Below are positions 17,496 through 25,693 of a DNA stretch of 64,000 bases, in pieces (position 1 is the first letter of the stretch; the number at the start of each line of letters is the position of its first letter). The stretch is from an uncultured Ruminococcus sp. (GTDB lineage Bacteria > Bacillota > Clostridia > Oscillospirales > Ruminococcaceae). Made by a program: the position numbers and the translations under genes. The notes beneath the pieces are model-generated. The model was not told where the DNA came from. It saw only the letters and a list, made by a program, of their open reading frames with translations, and ran no database searches. Location: positions 199,712 to 263,711 of the forward strand of contig CAKSMF010000003.1 in the NCBI GenBank assembly GCA_934474025.1. Direction: 5' to 3'.

Positions 17496-18605
17496 TTAAT
17501 TTTTATCAATTTTCTTTAAAATTTTTATTTCGTTTTTTAACTGAGTTCTTTTAACAGTCAGGGCTTTTATAGGACGAATTATAAAGAGCAATACCGGAAT
17601 TAATATTTTATATCGGTAAAAAAATGGAAAAGATACTTTTATTTCACTCATAGGTGGAAATATACGTCTGAAAATGTATGTAGATTTTTTTGAAGTTTTA
17701 TTGATATCATTTTTGACTTTTGTTTCAAATGTGCCGTATGTTCCGGAAAAAATATAATAATTAAGCATATCCGCTTCTTTTGAGGTGAGTTTTTTGTTGC
17801 TGAATACTTTAAAAGCAAGTTCACGGTTTTTAACTTCAAATTCATTGATGTTCATTTTTCGGAGTTCATTATTTATATAATTGAAATCAAGTGAATTATT
17901 ATGGAATTTCAAAAAAACATATGTATCAAGCAATGAACGTACACCTGTTCCATATAAACTGTAGTGTTTATATTCATGTGCTATCATATAAATATAAAAA
18001 TTTTCGTTACTGAAATGATATTCATAGTTGTCACTTTTAATAAGATGTTTTTTTATATTTTTGTAATAATCATTAAGCAGGGGAGAGGATTCACTAAATA
18101 ATCTATGATGCATTTCAAAGTTGAAAATTGGTTCTTTGAAATAAGCGTCATCATTTCCTTTTCCGAAATGCTGACATTTAAATCCAAGGTTTGTCATTAT
18201 ATCACGCACTTTATTACGGAACTGTGCATCATAAAGAATATCATTATCCGACATTTGACGCATACCTATTTTAGGATAAATTTCTTTAAGCAAAGCACCT
18301 TTTAAAGACATATACCATATTTTTTCTTCTTCAAAGCGTTTAAGGATTTTTTTTCTTTCTGCATCAAATAGAATATTTTTTCTTATTGATTTTGCTTTTG
18401 CTTGCGTGAAATTATTGTTAGCTATTCCGGCGGATTCAAGGGCATATGCTACGCAAGCTGTAAGGCTGTTTCCTTGACATACTCTGAAAAGTTCATTCAA
18501 ATTCATTGAGTTTATTTTTTGTTTGTCCGGAATTTCATTATTTACAGCACAACCTGCAAGGTACATCATGTCATATGAATTTTTAATTAATGATTCTTTT
18601 TCCAT
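17496..18605 (-). CDS. Nucleotidyltransferase family protein (NTP_transf_5-like)
   Basis: The 369-residue protein contains the family signature LKGALLKEIYPKIGMRQMSD followed by NDIL (residues about 98-121), whose DxD-like acidic residues bind metal and nucleotide. FEMHHRLF and a later HEYKHY follow. Members of this family often sit in peptide-modifying clusters next to PqqD and HprK-like kinases, exactly as here. The substrate is unknown. It is the third gene of the minus-strand cassette, 17 bp after the PqqD-like gene. Confidence 0.78.
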   Translation of the reverse strand: MEKESLIKNSYDMMYLAGCAVNNEIPDKQKINSMNLNELFRVCQGNSLTACVAYALESAGIANNNFTQAKAKSIRKNILFDAERKKILKRFEEEKIWYMSLKGALLKEIYPKIGMRQMSDNDILYDAQFRNKVRDIMTNLGFKCQHFGKGNDDAYFKEPIFNFEMHHRLFSESSPLLNDYYKNIKKHLIKSDNYEYHFSNENFYIYMIAHEYKHYSLYGTGVRSLLDTYVFLKFHNNSLDFNYINNELRKMNINEFEVKNRELAFKVFSNKKLTSKEADMLNYYIFSGTYGTFETKVKNDINKTSKKSTYIFRRIFPPMSEIKVSFPFFYRYKILIPVLLFIIRPIKALTVKRTQLKNEIKILKKIDKN

Positions 18606-18622
18606 TATTTTACCTTTTTAAA

Positions 18623-18883
18623 TTATTCGTCAATTGCTCCTATGCTTTTGAGACGTGCAATAACGTTTTTTACATCACGAGATGCAATATCTTTATCAAC
18701 GTCATATTTCAGAAGAATTTTAGATATTATTTCATCTTCTGACGCTCCATCAATCAAGCAATCAATTATAAATCCTGCTGTTTTATTACCTCTGACGATT
18801 CCGGAAAATTCTGCATTTCCGGTTGGAACAAGAATTTTTTCTTTGCCGTCATCATGTGTAAGGAATTTTTTATTAAGTTTCAT
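18623..18883 (-). CDS. PqqD family peptide-binding protein
   Basis: The 86-residue product has the PqqD pattern: a short beta N terminus, then a helical region with GNKTAGFIIDCLIDGASEDEIISKIL and DVKNVIARLKSIGAI. PqqD domains (RiPP recognition elements) bind precursor peptides and present them to modifying enzymes. It lies between the kinase and the nucleotidyltransferase, 6 bp after the former. No radical SAM enzyme is adjacent. Confidence 0.8.
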   Translation of the reverse strand: MKLNKKFLTHDDGKEKILVPTGNAEFSGIVRGNKTAGFIIDCLIDGASEDEIISKILLKYDVDKDIASRDVKNVIARLKSIGAIDE

Positions 18884-18889
18884 AATACA

Positions 18890-19624
18890 TCAACCTTTCA
18901 TTTTATTGTATGATATTTCAGCTGATGAAATATCCATATTACATTTAAGTCTGTATAGATTTGTATTTTCTGCCATGAGGTCAACGAGTTCAAGGACTTT
19001 TTTTAACTTTTCGGGAGCTTCTGGTCTGTAAACCTGTTGAATAAGAATAGGATAAACTTCATATTTGGTTACGCTGTCAATAGTATTTGATTCCGAACGC
19101 CCTAAAATACATAATGCTTTCAATGGCACTGAAATATTACAGCCAAGTCTATGCTTTCCGTTGTATGGAGTGCCGTAAACTGTTATTGTTTCCTTTCCGA
19201 TATGGATTAAAGGTTTATCATCATTTACCATGACTGCTCTTTCGCCAAAAAGTTCTCTCCAAAGACGAGTATGTGTGGATTTTCCTGTTCCTGACTTTGC
19301 TGTAAATAAATATCCCTGTCCATCAACTGCAACAACTGAACCATGAAATAAAATTGTATTATAATCTGTCATTCGGTCAGCAATTTTGCGGTATACAGCA
19401 AGTTCTTCAAGATAACTGTCCGGAAATTCTCTGCATGGACGATTTTCTGCGATATCCTCACGAAAAGATTTTTGACGTTCAAAATTAATATCTGTTTCAG
19501 TTATTTTAATTGAAAAATCTGGTGTTTTATCGGATTTGTAATCCCTGCAATATTCATGAACAGTTTTGTATATAGAATTAACTTCTATAACTACGTTTGC
19601 AATTTCATATTTTCCGGTGTACAT
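18890..19624 (-). CDS. HprK-like kinase
   Basis: The 244-residue protein has an HPr-kinase-type P-loop FTAKSGTGKSTHTRLW near residues 128-143, preceded by the strand ILFHGSVVAV and followed by VNDDKPLI, the likely metal-binding acidic site. It lacks the N-terminal HPr kinase domain. Such stand-alone kinases act in lasso-peptide and related clusters to phosphorylate peptides. It heads the minus-strand cassette kinase-PqqD-nucleotidyltransferase. No precursor peptide gene was seen nearby. Confidence 0.8.
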   Translation of the reverse strand: MYTGKYEIANVVIEVNSIYKTVHEYCRDYKSDKTPDFSIKITETDINFERQKSFREDIAENRPCREFPDSYLEELAVYRKIADRMTDYNTILFHGSVVAVDGQGYLFTAKSGTGKSTHTRLWRELFGERAVMVNDDKPLIHIGKETITVYGTPYNGKHRLGCNISVPLKALCILGRSESNTIDSVTKYEVYPILIQQVYRPEAPEKLKKVLELVDLMAENTNLYRLKCNMDISSAEISYNKMKG

Positions 19625-19677
19625 ATTTTTCTCCTGTAATATGGCTATTTTTAATTAGGGAAAACTTTTTTAAAATA

Positions 19678-19702
19678 AAAAAGACCGCATTTTAATGCAG
19701 TC
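19678..19702 (-). terminator. Terminator of the tRNA-Leu/tRNA-Ser unit
   Basis: On the minus strand GACTGCAT pairs with ATGCGGTC (one mismatch), followed by a T-run. It lies just past the 3' end of tRNA-Ser. Confidence 0.65.
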
Positions 19703-19714
19703 AATATACAAAGA

Positions 19715-19806
19715 TGGCGGACAGGGAGGGATTCGAACCCTCGATACGCTATTAACGTATACACGAGTTCCAGTCGTGCGCCTTAGACCAGCTCAGCCAC
19801 CTGTCC
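19715..19806 (-). tRNA. tRNA-Ser (GGA)
   Basis: A 92-nt gene including encoded CCA. The acceptor GGACAGG/CCTGTCC, a long variable arm (TATACG...CGTATC) and the anticodon loop CTGGAAC give anticodon GGA, which reads serine UCC/UCU. Confidence 0.95.
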
Positions 19807-19835
19807 ACCTTATATGTGCGATATAAAATCGCTTA

Positions 19836-19920
19836 TGGTGCGAGTAATGGGACTTGAACCCATACGTCTTGCAACACACGCCCCTCAAACGTGCCTGTCT
19901 GCCTATTCCAGCACACTCGC
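19836..19920 (-). tRNA. tRNA-Leu (GAG)
   Basis: An 85-nt gene with encoded CCA. Acceptor GCGAGTG/TACTCGC, a long variable arm, and anticodon loop TTGAGGG with anticodon GAG. It is 29 bp upstream of tRNA-Ser on the same strand, so they are co-transcribed. Confidence 0.93.
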
Positions 19921-20101
19921 ATTAGTACTACCGTTGAGCACTTTTATATTATACAACAATTTATTCAAAAAGTCAATAGCTTTAAAAATATTTTTTTATT
20001 TTAACTTATACTTAATACTTTTTCAAAAAATTTATAATTAATCTGATTAATTTTAACATAAATAAGTATAAATACATAATTTATTATCAAATAGTATAAC
20101 A

Positions 20102-20108
20102 TTCGACA
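20102..20108. promoter_or_regulatory. Candidate 0A box upstream of spo0A
   Basis: TTCGACA is the reverse complement of TGTCGAA, a perfect match to the Spo0A-box consensus TGNCGAA. It is 87 bp before the spo0A start, in an otherwise AT-only stretch, so autoregulation is plausible. Confidence 0.5.
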
Positions 20109-20194
20109 AAATATGCTATAAAAAGGTCTTGAAATCATTGTAATAACATTGTAAAATATTTTTGTAGGGAATTATTAAAAAAGGAGTATTATTT

Positions 20195-20965
20195 ATGGAA
20201 AATGATAAAATTAAAGTCCTGATTGGCGATAATACCACTGAAAAGGGTATTAAACTCGCTTCAGAACTTCGTGAAATGGGCGTATACGCCTACACCCGCA
20301 AAGATGATGGAAAGGTCATCTTTAACTCAATAGTCAAGGACGTTCCGGACGTGGCTGTTATACGTCTGACTGTTCCGGAATTTGACGTTATCAGCATAAT
20401 TAAGCAGTCACAAAACGTTCTTGCAGAACCTCCGGCGTTTATCGTCATGTCAGAACTGAAAAACAGTTTCATAGAACGTCAGGTCATTGAAAACGGAGCG
20501 TCATATTATATTACCCAACCGTTTGAGACTGAAACTTTATGTTCTGTAATCAAATCAGTGTGTAAGAAAACAGTTCCTCCCAGTTGTACGGATATGGAAA
20601 TAATTGTTACTGATATGATACGAAAACTTGGTGTACCGGCTCATGTTAAAGGTTATCAGTACCTACGTACAGCAATTCTGAATGCGGTTAATGATATTTC
20701 ACTTATGAATTGTGTAACTAAACAGCTTTATCCGTCAGTTGCCAGTCAATACAGCACAACTTCATCAAGAGTTGAACGTGCTATACGTCATGCAATAGAA
20801 ATAGCATGGGAAAGAGGTAATGTTGAAACATTAAATTCATTTTTCGGCTATTCTCTTAAATGTTATCACGGAAGACCTACGAACTCTGAATTTATTGCAC
20901 TTGTTACAGATAAGCTGAGATTACAGATAAAAACAAATTCACCAACAAACGTTATTTATCAGTAA
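20195..20965 (+). CDS. spo0A: Spo0A-type response regulator with degenerate receiver domain
   Basis: The 256-residue protein has the two Spo0A domains. The C-terminal DNA-binding domain is well kept: VKGYQYLRTAI, TKQLYPSVASQY, and the recognition helix TTSSRVERAIRHAIEIAWERG. The N-terminal receiver has lost key residues: where family members read PDVxVxD, this reads PDVAVIR, so the phospho-acceptor aspartate is R57. The conserved lysine of the K-P-F motif is Q108 (ITQPF), and one acidic-pocket residue is G11 (D12 is kept). It should bind 0A boxes but cannot be phosphorylated in the usual way. AAAGGAG precedes the ATG. Confidence 0.9.
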   Translation: MENDKIKVLIGDNTTEKGIKLASELREMGVYAYTRKDDGKVIFNSIVKDVPDVAVIRLTVPEFDVISIIKQSQNVLAEPPAFIVMSELKNSFIERQVIENGASYYITQPFETETLCSVIKSVCKKTVPPSCTDMEIIVTDMIRKLGVPAHVKGYQYLRTAILNAVNDISLMNCVTKQLYPSVASQYSTTSSRVERAIRHAIEIAWERGNVETLNSFFGYSLKCYHGRPTNSEFIALVTDKLRLQIKTNSPTNVIYQ

Positions 20966-21048
20966 AATAATCAAATATTAACGGATATATTCGGCAGAAT
21001 GATGCACAAATCATTACAGTAATTATTTCCGGTTAACATTGGATTGAC

Positions 21049-21073
21049 AGCTTCCTGAAAAGAAGCTTTTTTT
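21049..21073 (+). terminator. Terminator after spo0A
   Basis: AGCTTC pairs with GAAGCT around a 7-nt loop and is followed by a run of Ts. The stem is short (6 bp) but well placed about 85 bp after spo0A. Confidence 0.55.
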
Positions 21074-21166
21074 ATACTTGTTATATTTTGTGAAATATTT
21101 TCTGAATTTTTGTGAACAGATATGCACAAATATTGTTTACTTTAATTCGGTGTTTTTTTTCACTTG

Positions 21167-21195
21167 TTGACAAATTATGTAAAAAGGATTATAAT
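21167..21195 (+). promoter_or_regulatory. Promoter of the amidohydrolase gene
   Basis: TTGACA (21167-21172), a 17-bp spacer and TATAAT (21190-21195) lie just before the ribosome site CAGGAGGCGG of the amidohydrolase. Confidence 0.8.
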
Positions 21196-21218
21196 GAATT
21201 TCAGGAGGCGGAAAAAAT

Positions 21219-22028
21219 ATGGATTCAGCAATTTACAGTAAATACGAAATTATTGATTCTCATGCACATATTTTTCCAGAAAAAATTGCAGAAAATGCTA
21301 CTGTTAATATAGGGCATTTCTACGATTTGCCAATGGAAAACTGCGGTATGAGTAAAAAGCTTATTGCAAGCGGTGAAAAAATAGGAGTTTCAAAATATCT
21401 TGTCTGCTCAACGGCAACTACTCCGCATCAGATAAGTTCAATAAACTCATTCATTGCAAGAGAATGCCAGCAGAATGACAGTTTTTATGGATTAGGAACT
21501 ACTCACCCTGATTCAGAAAATATTGAGGAAGATATTAATCAAATTAAAAATCTTGGACTTCATGGTGTAAAGCTTCACCCTGATTTTCAGAAATTTAATG
21601 CTGATTCTCCTGAAGCTTTTAAAATTTATGAAATTATACAAGGTGAACTGCCTTTGCTTATTCATTGCGGAGATAATCGCTATGATTATTCAGCACCGCA
21701 GAGAATCGCAAGTATTCATAAAAATTTTCCTAAACTTAAAATTCAGGCTGCACATCTTGGCGGATATCAAAGGTGGGAAGAGGCAGAAGAATGCCTTTCA
21801 GGTCTGAAAAACGTAGTTTTTGATATAAGCAGTTCTATGGCGTTCATGCCGGCAGAACGTGCTATACATATGATAAAAAAATACGGCGTGGAAAATTGTT
21901 TCTTTGGCTCTGATTTCCCTATGTGGAGTCATGAAGAGGAACTTCAAAGATTTCTTGATTTAGGATTCAATGAAAATGAAAATAAAATGATTCTTGCTGA
22001 AAATTTTAAAAGATTCTATAACATATAA
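21219..22028 (+). CDS. Amidohydrolase family protein (TIM-barrel metal hydrolase)
   Basis: The 269-residue protein shows the amidohydrolase-2 landmarks: DSHAHIFPEKI (first metal pair), GVKLHPDFQKF, PLLIHCGDN, IQAAHLGGYQRWEEA and FGSDFPMW with the late catalytic aspartate. Related enzymes hydrolyse or decarboxylate cyclic acids; the substrate cannot be told. It is a single gene between its own promoter and a strong terminator. Confidence 0.85.
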   Translation: MDSAIYSKYEIIDSHAHIFPEKIAENATVNIGHFYDLPMENCGMSKKLIASGEKIGVSKYLVCSTATTPHQISSINSFIARECQQNDSFYGLGTTHPDSENIEEDINQIKNLGLHGVKLHPDFQKFNADSPEAFKIYEIIQGELPLLIHCGDNRYDYSAPQRIASIHKNFPKLKIQAAHLGGYQRWEEAEECLSGLKNVVFDISSSMAFMPAERAIHMIKKYGVENCFFGSDFPMWSHEEELQRFLDLGFNENENKMILAENFKRFYNI

Positions 22029-22034
22029 AAAGTT

Positions 22035-22070
22035 AAGCCTGAAAAGATTACAATCTTTTCAGGCTTTTTT
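22035..22070. terminator. Two-way terminator between the amidohydrolase and ExbD-like genes
   Basis: AAGCCTGAAAAGATT pairs perfectly over 15 bp with AATCTTTTCAGGCTT and is followed by a T-run; the A-rich left side makes it usable on the minus strand too. It separates two convergent units. Confidence 0.9.
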
Positions 22071-22071
22071 G

Positions 22072-22533
22072 TTATTCTGTGGTTGGTTCGATATAGGATA
22101 TATTATTTTCTGAAAGTGCAGAAATAAGAGCGTCCATCGTATCGACAACAGCATTGTCATCTTTAATTCTTACAACTGTATTTTTATCGTTTTTGGCAGT
22201 CGATATAATGTCATCAATGGATTTTTCTGTACCGTTTATATTATAGGTGTTTTCAGAAACCGTTATATCTATATATTTTACCGATTCAGTAGTTTCTTCC
22301 GGAACAGTTTCGGTTTCTTCTGAGGAACTTTCCTGTTCAGAATCGGAAACTGTATTTTCTATGAAATTTGAACCTGAAGAACTTCCTGAACCGTTGTTTT
22401 CGTTGCCAAGACCTCCGCCAAATCCAAGGCTTGCAATAATCATGAGTATTGCAATAATCAACAGAAGTACAACAAGTATGTGGATAAAATTACTTTTTTT
22501 GTTTTCGGAATTATTTTCATTTTTTTTGCTCAT
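22072..22533 (-). CDS. ExbD/TolR-like single-pass membrane protein
   Basis: About 153 residues: a basic, polar N terminus, one membrane segment (FIHILVVLLLIIAILMIIASL), a Gly/Ser/Glu-rich linker, and a folded C-terminal domain (YIDITVSENTYNINGTEKS ... VVRIKDDNAVVDTMDALISAL) that has the strand-helix pattern of the ExbD/TolR extracytoplasmic domain. The ATG at 22533 is preceded by GAAAGGTGA; a GTG at 22542 overlaps the previous gene's stop. It is the last gene of a three-gene unit with an ExbB-like channel. Confidence 0.65.
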   Translation of the reverse strand: MSKKNENNSENKKSNFIHILVVLLLIIAILMIIASLGFGGGLGNENNGSGSSSGSNFIENTVSDSEQESSSEETETVPEETTESVKYIDITVSENTYNINGTEKSIDDIISTAKNDKNTVVRIKDDNAVVDTMDALISALSENNISYIEPTTE

Positions 22534-22538
22534 ATAAT

Positions 22539-23177
22539 TCACCTTTCCTTTGTATTAATGTATGTACAGTATAAATTCGGATAATATTCTTTAACATCAT
22601 AAACGGCTGTTCTTACTGCTCTTACATCTTTATAGAGTGCTTTGCTTCCGTCATAAACCATTGCACATAAAATAACATCATTTTGCGTAAGATTGGAGTT
22701 TTCAAAAGATGATATCAATTTTTCGGAAATATTTTCTGTGATAATATCAGATTGTTCAAGAATGCCATTATTATCCGATATAATTATTTCAGAATCTGTA
22801 TCATATTTCAGATTTATTGTTATTAAGACTCCTTGTTCATATCTGTCAAGTGCAAATTGATTTGCAGTAGCATTTTCATTTATGCTTGCTGCTTTTTTCC
22901 ATGCTTCTGTAATTTCCTTATCGGCATTTTGACGAACTTCTTCAAGTTCTTTTTGCATCTCTTCCATGTTTGAAACAGCTTTGTTTGCACGTTCTTCAGC
23001 CTGTGAAAGCTTTTCATTTGCATCTGCAACTTTCTGTTCAGCCTGTGAAACTCGTTGTTCGGCATCTGTACGTATATTATCGTTGTTGTTTTGAATGTTC
23101 ATCATAAGCCAGAACATCATTATAAGAATAACATCAAGCAAGGCGGTTAATTCAATAACTATACCTTTATTTTTCAT
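22539..23177 (-). CDS. Membrane-anchored coiled-coil protein, ExbD/MotB-like anchor
   Basis: The 212-residue protein has one N-terminal membrane helix with an internal aspartate (IELTALLDVILIMMFWLMMN), the arrangement of the proton-carrying Asp of MotB/ExbD. A heptad-rich coiled coil (about residues 38-95) and a C-terminal mixed domain follow. The ATG overlaps the stop of the ExbB-like gene (ATGA), so the two are coupled. It is probably the stator partner of that channel. Confidence 0.65.
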   Translation of the reverse strand: MKNKGIVIELTALLDVILIMMFWLMMNIQNNNDNIRTDAEQRVSQAEQKVADANEKLSQAEERANKAVSNMEEMQKELEEVRQNADKEITEAWKKAASINENATANQFALDRYEQGVLITINLKYDTDSEIIISDNNGILEQSDIITENISEKLISSFENSNLTQNDVILCAMVYDGSKALYKDVRAVRTAVYDVKEYYPNLYCTYINTKER

Positions 23178-23695
23178 ATAAGAACCTTTTCTTTTTCTGT
23201 GACTGTTTTTGAATTGCGTTCGAGATACAAAGCAACATTTTTTTCATTGTCTTCAATTTTTGCGGAAATAATTCCATCAAGAAATTTGAATATAATTGCA
23301 AAAATCAATCCCCAGAATGTAGAAGTCAATGCACCATAGAAATTTGCAGTAACATTTGAAATATCTGAAACAAGGTTGAGAAGTGATGTAACTGTTCCGA
23401 GAATGCCAAGCAAGGGGAAAATTCCAGTCAGATTGATAAAGACAGAATAAAGACTTCCTGTTTTTTTACGCATATTGACAATATCTGTTTCACGAAGTTC
23501 TGAAATATCAGAGCTGGCTTCTTTCTGGGAAATATTGCAATCTGGTACAAAAATTGTCAAGTGAAGTTTGTTATAAAGAACATCTGCTGATTTTTTGAGG
23601 AAATAATATACAAATCCGGTAAATATGGCAACTATGAAAATAATCATATCATATCCCCATATATTCATGAAAATAATTGAAAAAATATTATTCAT
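23174..23695 (-). CDS. MotA/TolQ/ExbB-type proton channel protein
   Basis: About 173 residues with three membrane segments. The last two carry the family pattern: NLTGIFPLLGILGTVTSLL and FYGALTSTFWGLIFAIIFKFLD. Start 23695 is chosen because AAGGAGG lies 9-10 bp upstream. It is the first gene of a three-gene minus-strand unit. In Gram-negative bacteria such channels power TonB, Tol or flagella; here no flagellar or outer-membrane genes are near. Confidence 0.75.
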   Translation of the reverse strand: MNNIFSIIFMNIWGYDMIIFIVAIFTGFVYYFLKKSADVLYNKLHLTIFVPDCNISQKEASSDISELRETDIVNMRKKTGSLYSVFINLTGIFPLLGILGTVTSLLNLVSDISNVTANFYGALTSTFWGLIFAIIFKFLDGIISAKIEDNEKNVALYLERNSKTVTEKEKVLI

Positions 23696-23817
23696 TTCAA
23701 AATATCCTCCTTGAATATATAATATCATATTTTCCGACAGATTTCAAGATATTATGACAAAAAGAATTAAATTATAATAAGTAATATTTAGATTTATAAA
23801 AAATTTTCAAAAAACTC

Positions 23818-23847
23818 TTGACAAATTACAGGTGTTTGTGATATACT
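23818..23847 (+). promoter_or_regulatory. Promoter of tRNA-Leu (CAA)
   Basis: TTGACA (23818-23823) and TATACT (23842-23847) are 18 bp apart, about 70 bp before the tRNA. Confidence 0.7.
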
Positions 23848-23914
23848 ATTAAAGTAATATTCGTTGTAGTAAAATTTTCAAACATAACGATTTATTTTTA
23901 ATATTTAATCTTAT

Positions 23915-23997
23915 GCCGGAGTGGCGGAATGGCAGACGCAGTGGACTCAAAATCCACCGGTGGCGACATCGTACGGGTTCAAGTCCCGTCTCCGGCA
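23915..23997 (+). tRNA. tRNA-Leu (CAA)
   Basis: An 83-nt gene without encoded CCA. Acceptor GCCGGAG/CTCCGGC, anticodon stem GTGGA/TCCAC with loop CTCAAAA (anticodon CAA) and a long variable arm mark a leucine tRNA for UUG codons. Confidence 0.95.
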
Positions 23998-24012
23998 CTA
24001 TAAGTGATGTAG

Positions 24013-24047
24013 AATCGGGTTTTTTAGAAGCCCGATTTTATTTTTTG
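24013..24047 (+). terminator. Terminator after tRNA-Leu (CAA)
   Basis: AATCGGG (24013-24019) pairs with CCCGATT (24031-24037), followed by TTATTTTTT. Confidence 0.75.
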
Positions 24048-24745
24048 CCTAAATTTTCTATTGTTGTTAAAGTTATTTATTTTTTCAAGTATTATTGAAT
24101 ATCTTTGCAATAGTTTCAGTTTATGCAATTTTTGAATTGAATAGATAGTTATTTCATCGGCAAGCAGAACACTTGCAAAGGAGTTCTTTAAATCATAGAA
24201 TCTGATGGATAATAGAGATACTGATATAATTACTTTTAATATTCATAATAAAAGTTACTTCTTAATGGTTCATGAATATGAATAATTTAAAATATAAGCT
24301 ATGCCTTCTATAACTGTATATGTATAACATAGTTCTTTGCTTATGTTATAATAGTATTATTCTTGAACTTGTCTTACCAATTATCGCTTTTAAAGTTTGC
24401 CTTGGAAACTCATCAGAGTTAAATTGACATAATTGAATTCCAAAATTATATCAATCATTCGTATTCGTCCTTTGGGTTTGTGAACTTGGCGTATCAAAGA
24501 ATAATTCGCGGAACGTTAATGATAAGAATAATTATGAAAAAATCATCAGCAAAACGTGAAAGTCTTGAAAAATCAAGGTATTTCTGTTTTTTTATGATGT
24601 AAAGACAGAACAGCAGAGAAAAGATTTATTTAGTAAGATTAATAATAGCGAAATACATATATTTCTTGACAGAAAAACTGAATGATTTATACACTAAGAA
24701 AGTCTGATTTTGCGTGATATAAAGAGATTGGATATTTTTAAACTT
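24048..24745. other. Gene-free AT-rich stretch
   Basis: No credible gene was found in about 700 bp. Small palindromes are visible, for example ATAACATA/TATGTTAT around 24327-24352 and AATATTCAT/ATGAATAT around 24238-24280. Frames are broken by stops. It may be the remnant of a lost gene between the tRNA and the WYL genes. Confidence 0.5.
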
Positions 24746-25693
24746 CTATTTATTTGTTAAAGAAAATTGCTTATCTACTCGGAGTTTCACTTTCATGCGA
24801 AAATCAATGGGTGCAACAGCTTCTACAACTGGACCAAAAGACAGCAAACGTATAATGATTTCCATTTCATTTTTTCTATCATATTTTAATGTAACTATAC
24901 ATTCACCTGTATCCTCATCGTATACAGATTCTTTTTCAAACTCAGCAAATTCCATCATAAATCGATTTACTGCATTTCGCTCGTTAAGGATTTTTATTTC
25001 AGCGATTTTTTTCTTATCCGAAATCGTGACAATTCTGTCAGGTTTTATATTCGTAGGTTCAGTAAGTGTAATTTGCGATAGATTTATGATTCCTTTATCA
25101 ATAAATTTTTTCTTTTTATATCGGTTAACATATACTCTGAACCTGTTATTTTTGGCTGAATATTCCATTTTTAAAGGTAAGAAATAATGTGTAACACGAT
25201 TGCTTTTTCTTGTATTAAAACTAATTTTTATAAGTGTTCGCTCATTGATAGCTGACAGGATATTTTGAAAATGCTGAATATATTGTGAATTTTCAAAATC
25301 GTCACCATCAGAATACTGGTCAAAGTAATGAATAAAGCATTTTTGATATAATTGTTCAGTTCCAAGTAACTCTTTCAATTGTATTCTTTGTTCTGTATCA
25401 AGAAACAAATTACTCTTTGTATCATTTAATATAGTACAAATCCATTTTTTTTCAAGAGTTGTCAACGGGCTATCAGGCTCTTTTTTTAGAATAGAGTGGT
25501 ATAATGTTCCATTTTTTTGAAGCAATCTGTATCCGTTTTCATTTGTCAGTTTCGGTTCAAGAAAAAGAATACTTTCAGAAAATCCGTTTTGCATGATAAT
25601 ATCTGTAATCTCAGATTTTGTGACAGTTTGTTTTTTCAGTATTTTTTCTGTAATGTAATAATAAGTGCTGTAAATCTCCGAAAACAGCTTCAC
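24746..25693 (-). CDS. WYL domain protein (second of a pair)
   Basis: The 315-residue protein has a central WYL-type ligand domain: the strand-rich TLIKISFNTRKSNRVTHYFL-P-LKMEYSAKNNRFRVYV (about residues 153-190), followed by a C-terminal WCX-like segment (FGPVVEAVAPIDFRMKVKLRV). The N terminus is helical without an obvious DNA-binding helix. WYL domains sense nucleic acids or nucleotides and often control phage-defence or RNA-repair genes. The start overlaps the end of the upstream WYL gene by 4 bp. The pair is divergent from rtcB. Confidence 0.8.
   Translation of the reverse strand: MKLFSEIYSTYYYITEKILKKQTVTKSEITDIIMQNGFSESILFLEPKLTNENGYRLLQKNGTLYHSILKKEPDSPLTTLEKKWICTILNDTKSNLFLDTEQRIQLKELLGTEQLYQKCFIHYFDQYSDGDDFENSQYIQHFQNILSAINERTLIKISFNTRKSNRVTHYFLPLKMEYSAKNNRFRVYVNRYKKKKFIDKGIINLSQITLTEPTNIKPDRIVTISDKKKIAEIKILNERNAVNRFMMEFAEFEKESVYDEDTGECIVTLKYDRKNEMEIIIRLLSFGPVVEAVAPIDFRMKVKLRVDKQFSLTNK

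Noticed and set aside
24048..24745. Possible degenerate gene between tRNA-Leu and the WYL genes
   Set aside because: Short frames were seen but none showed a recognisable protein segment or conserved start.
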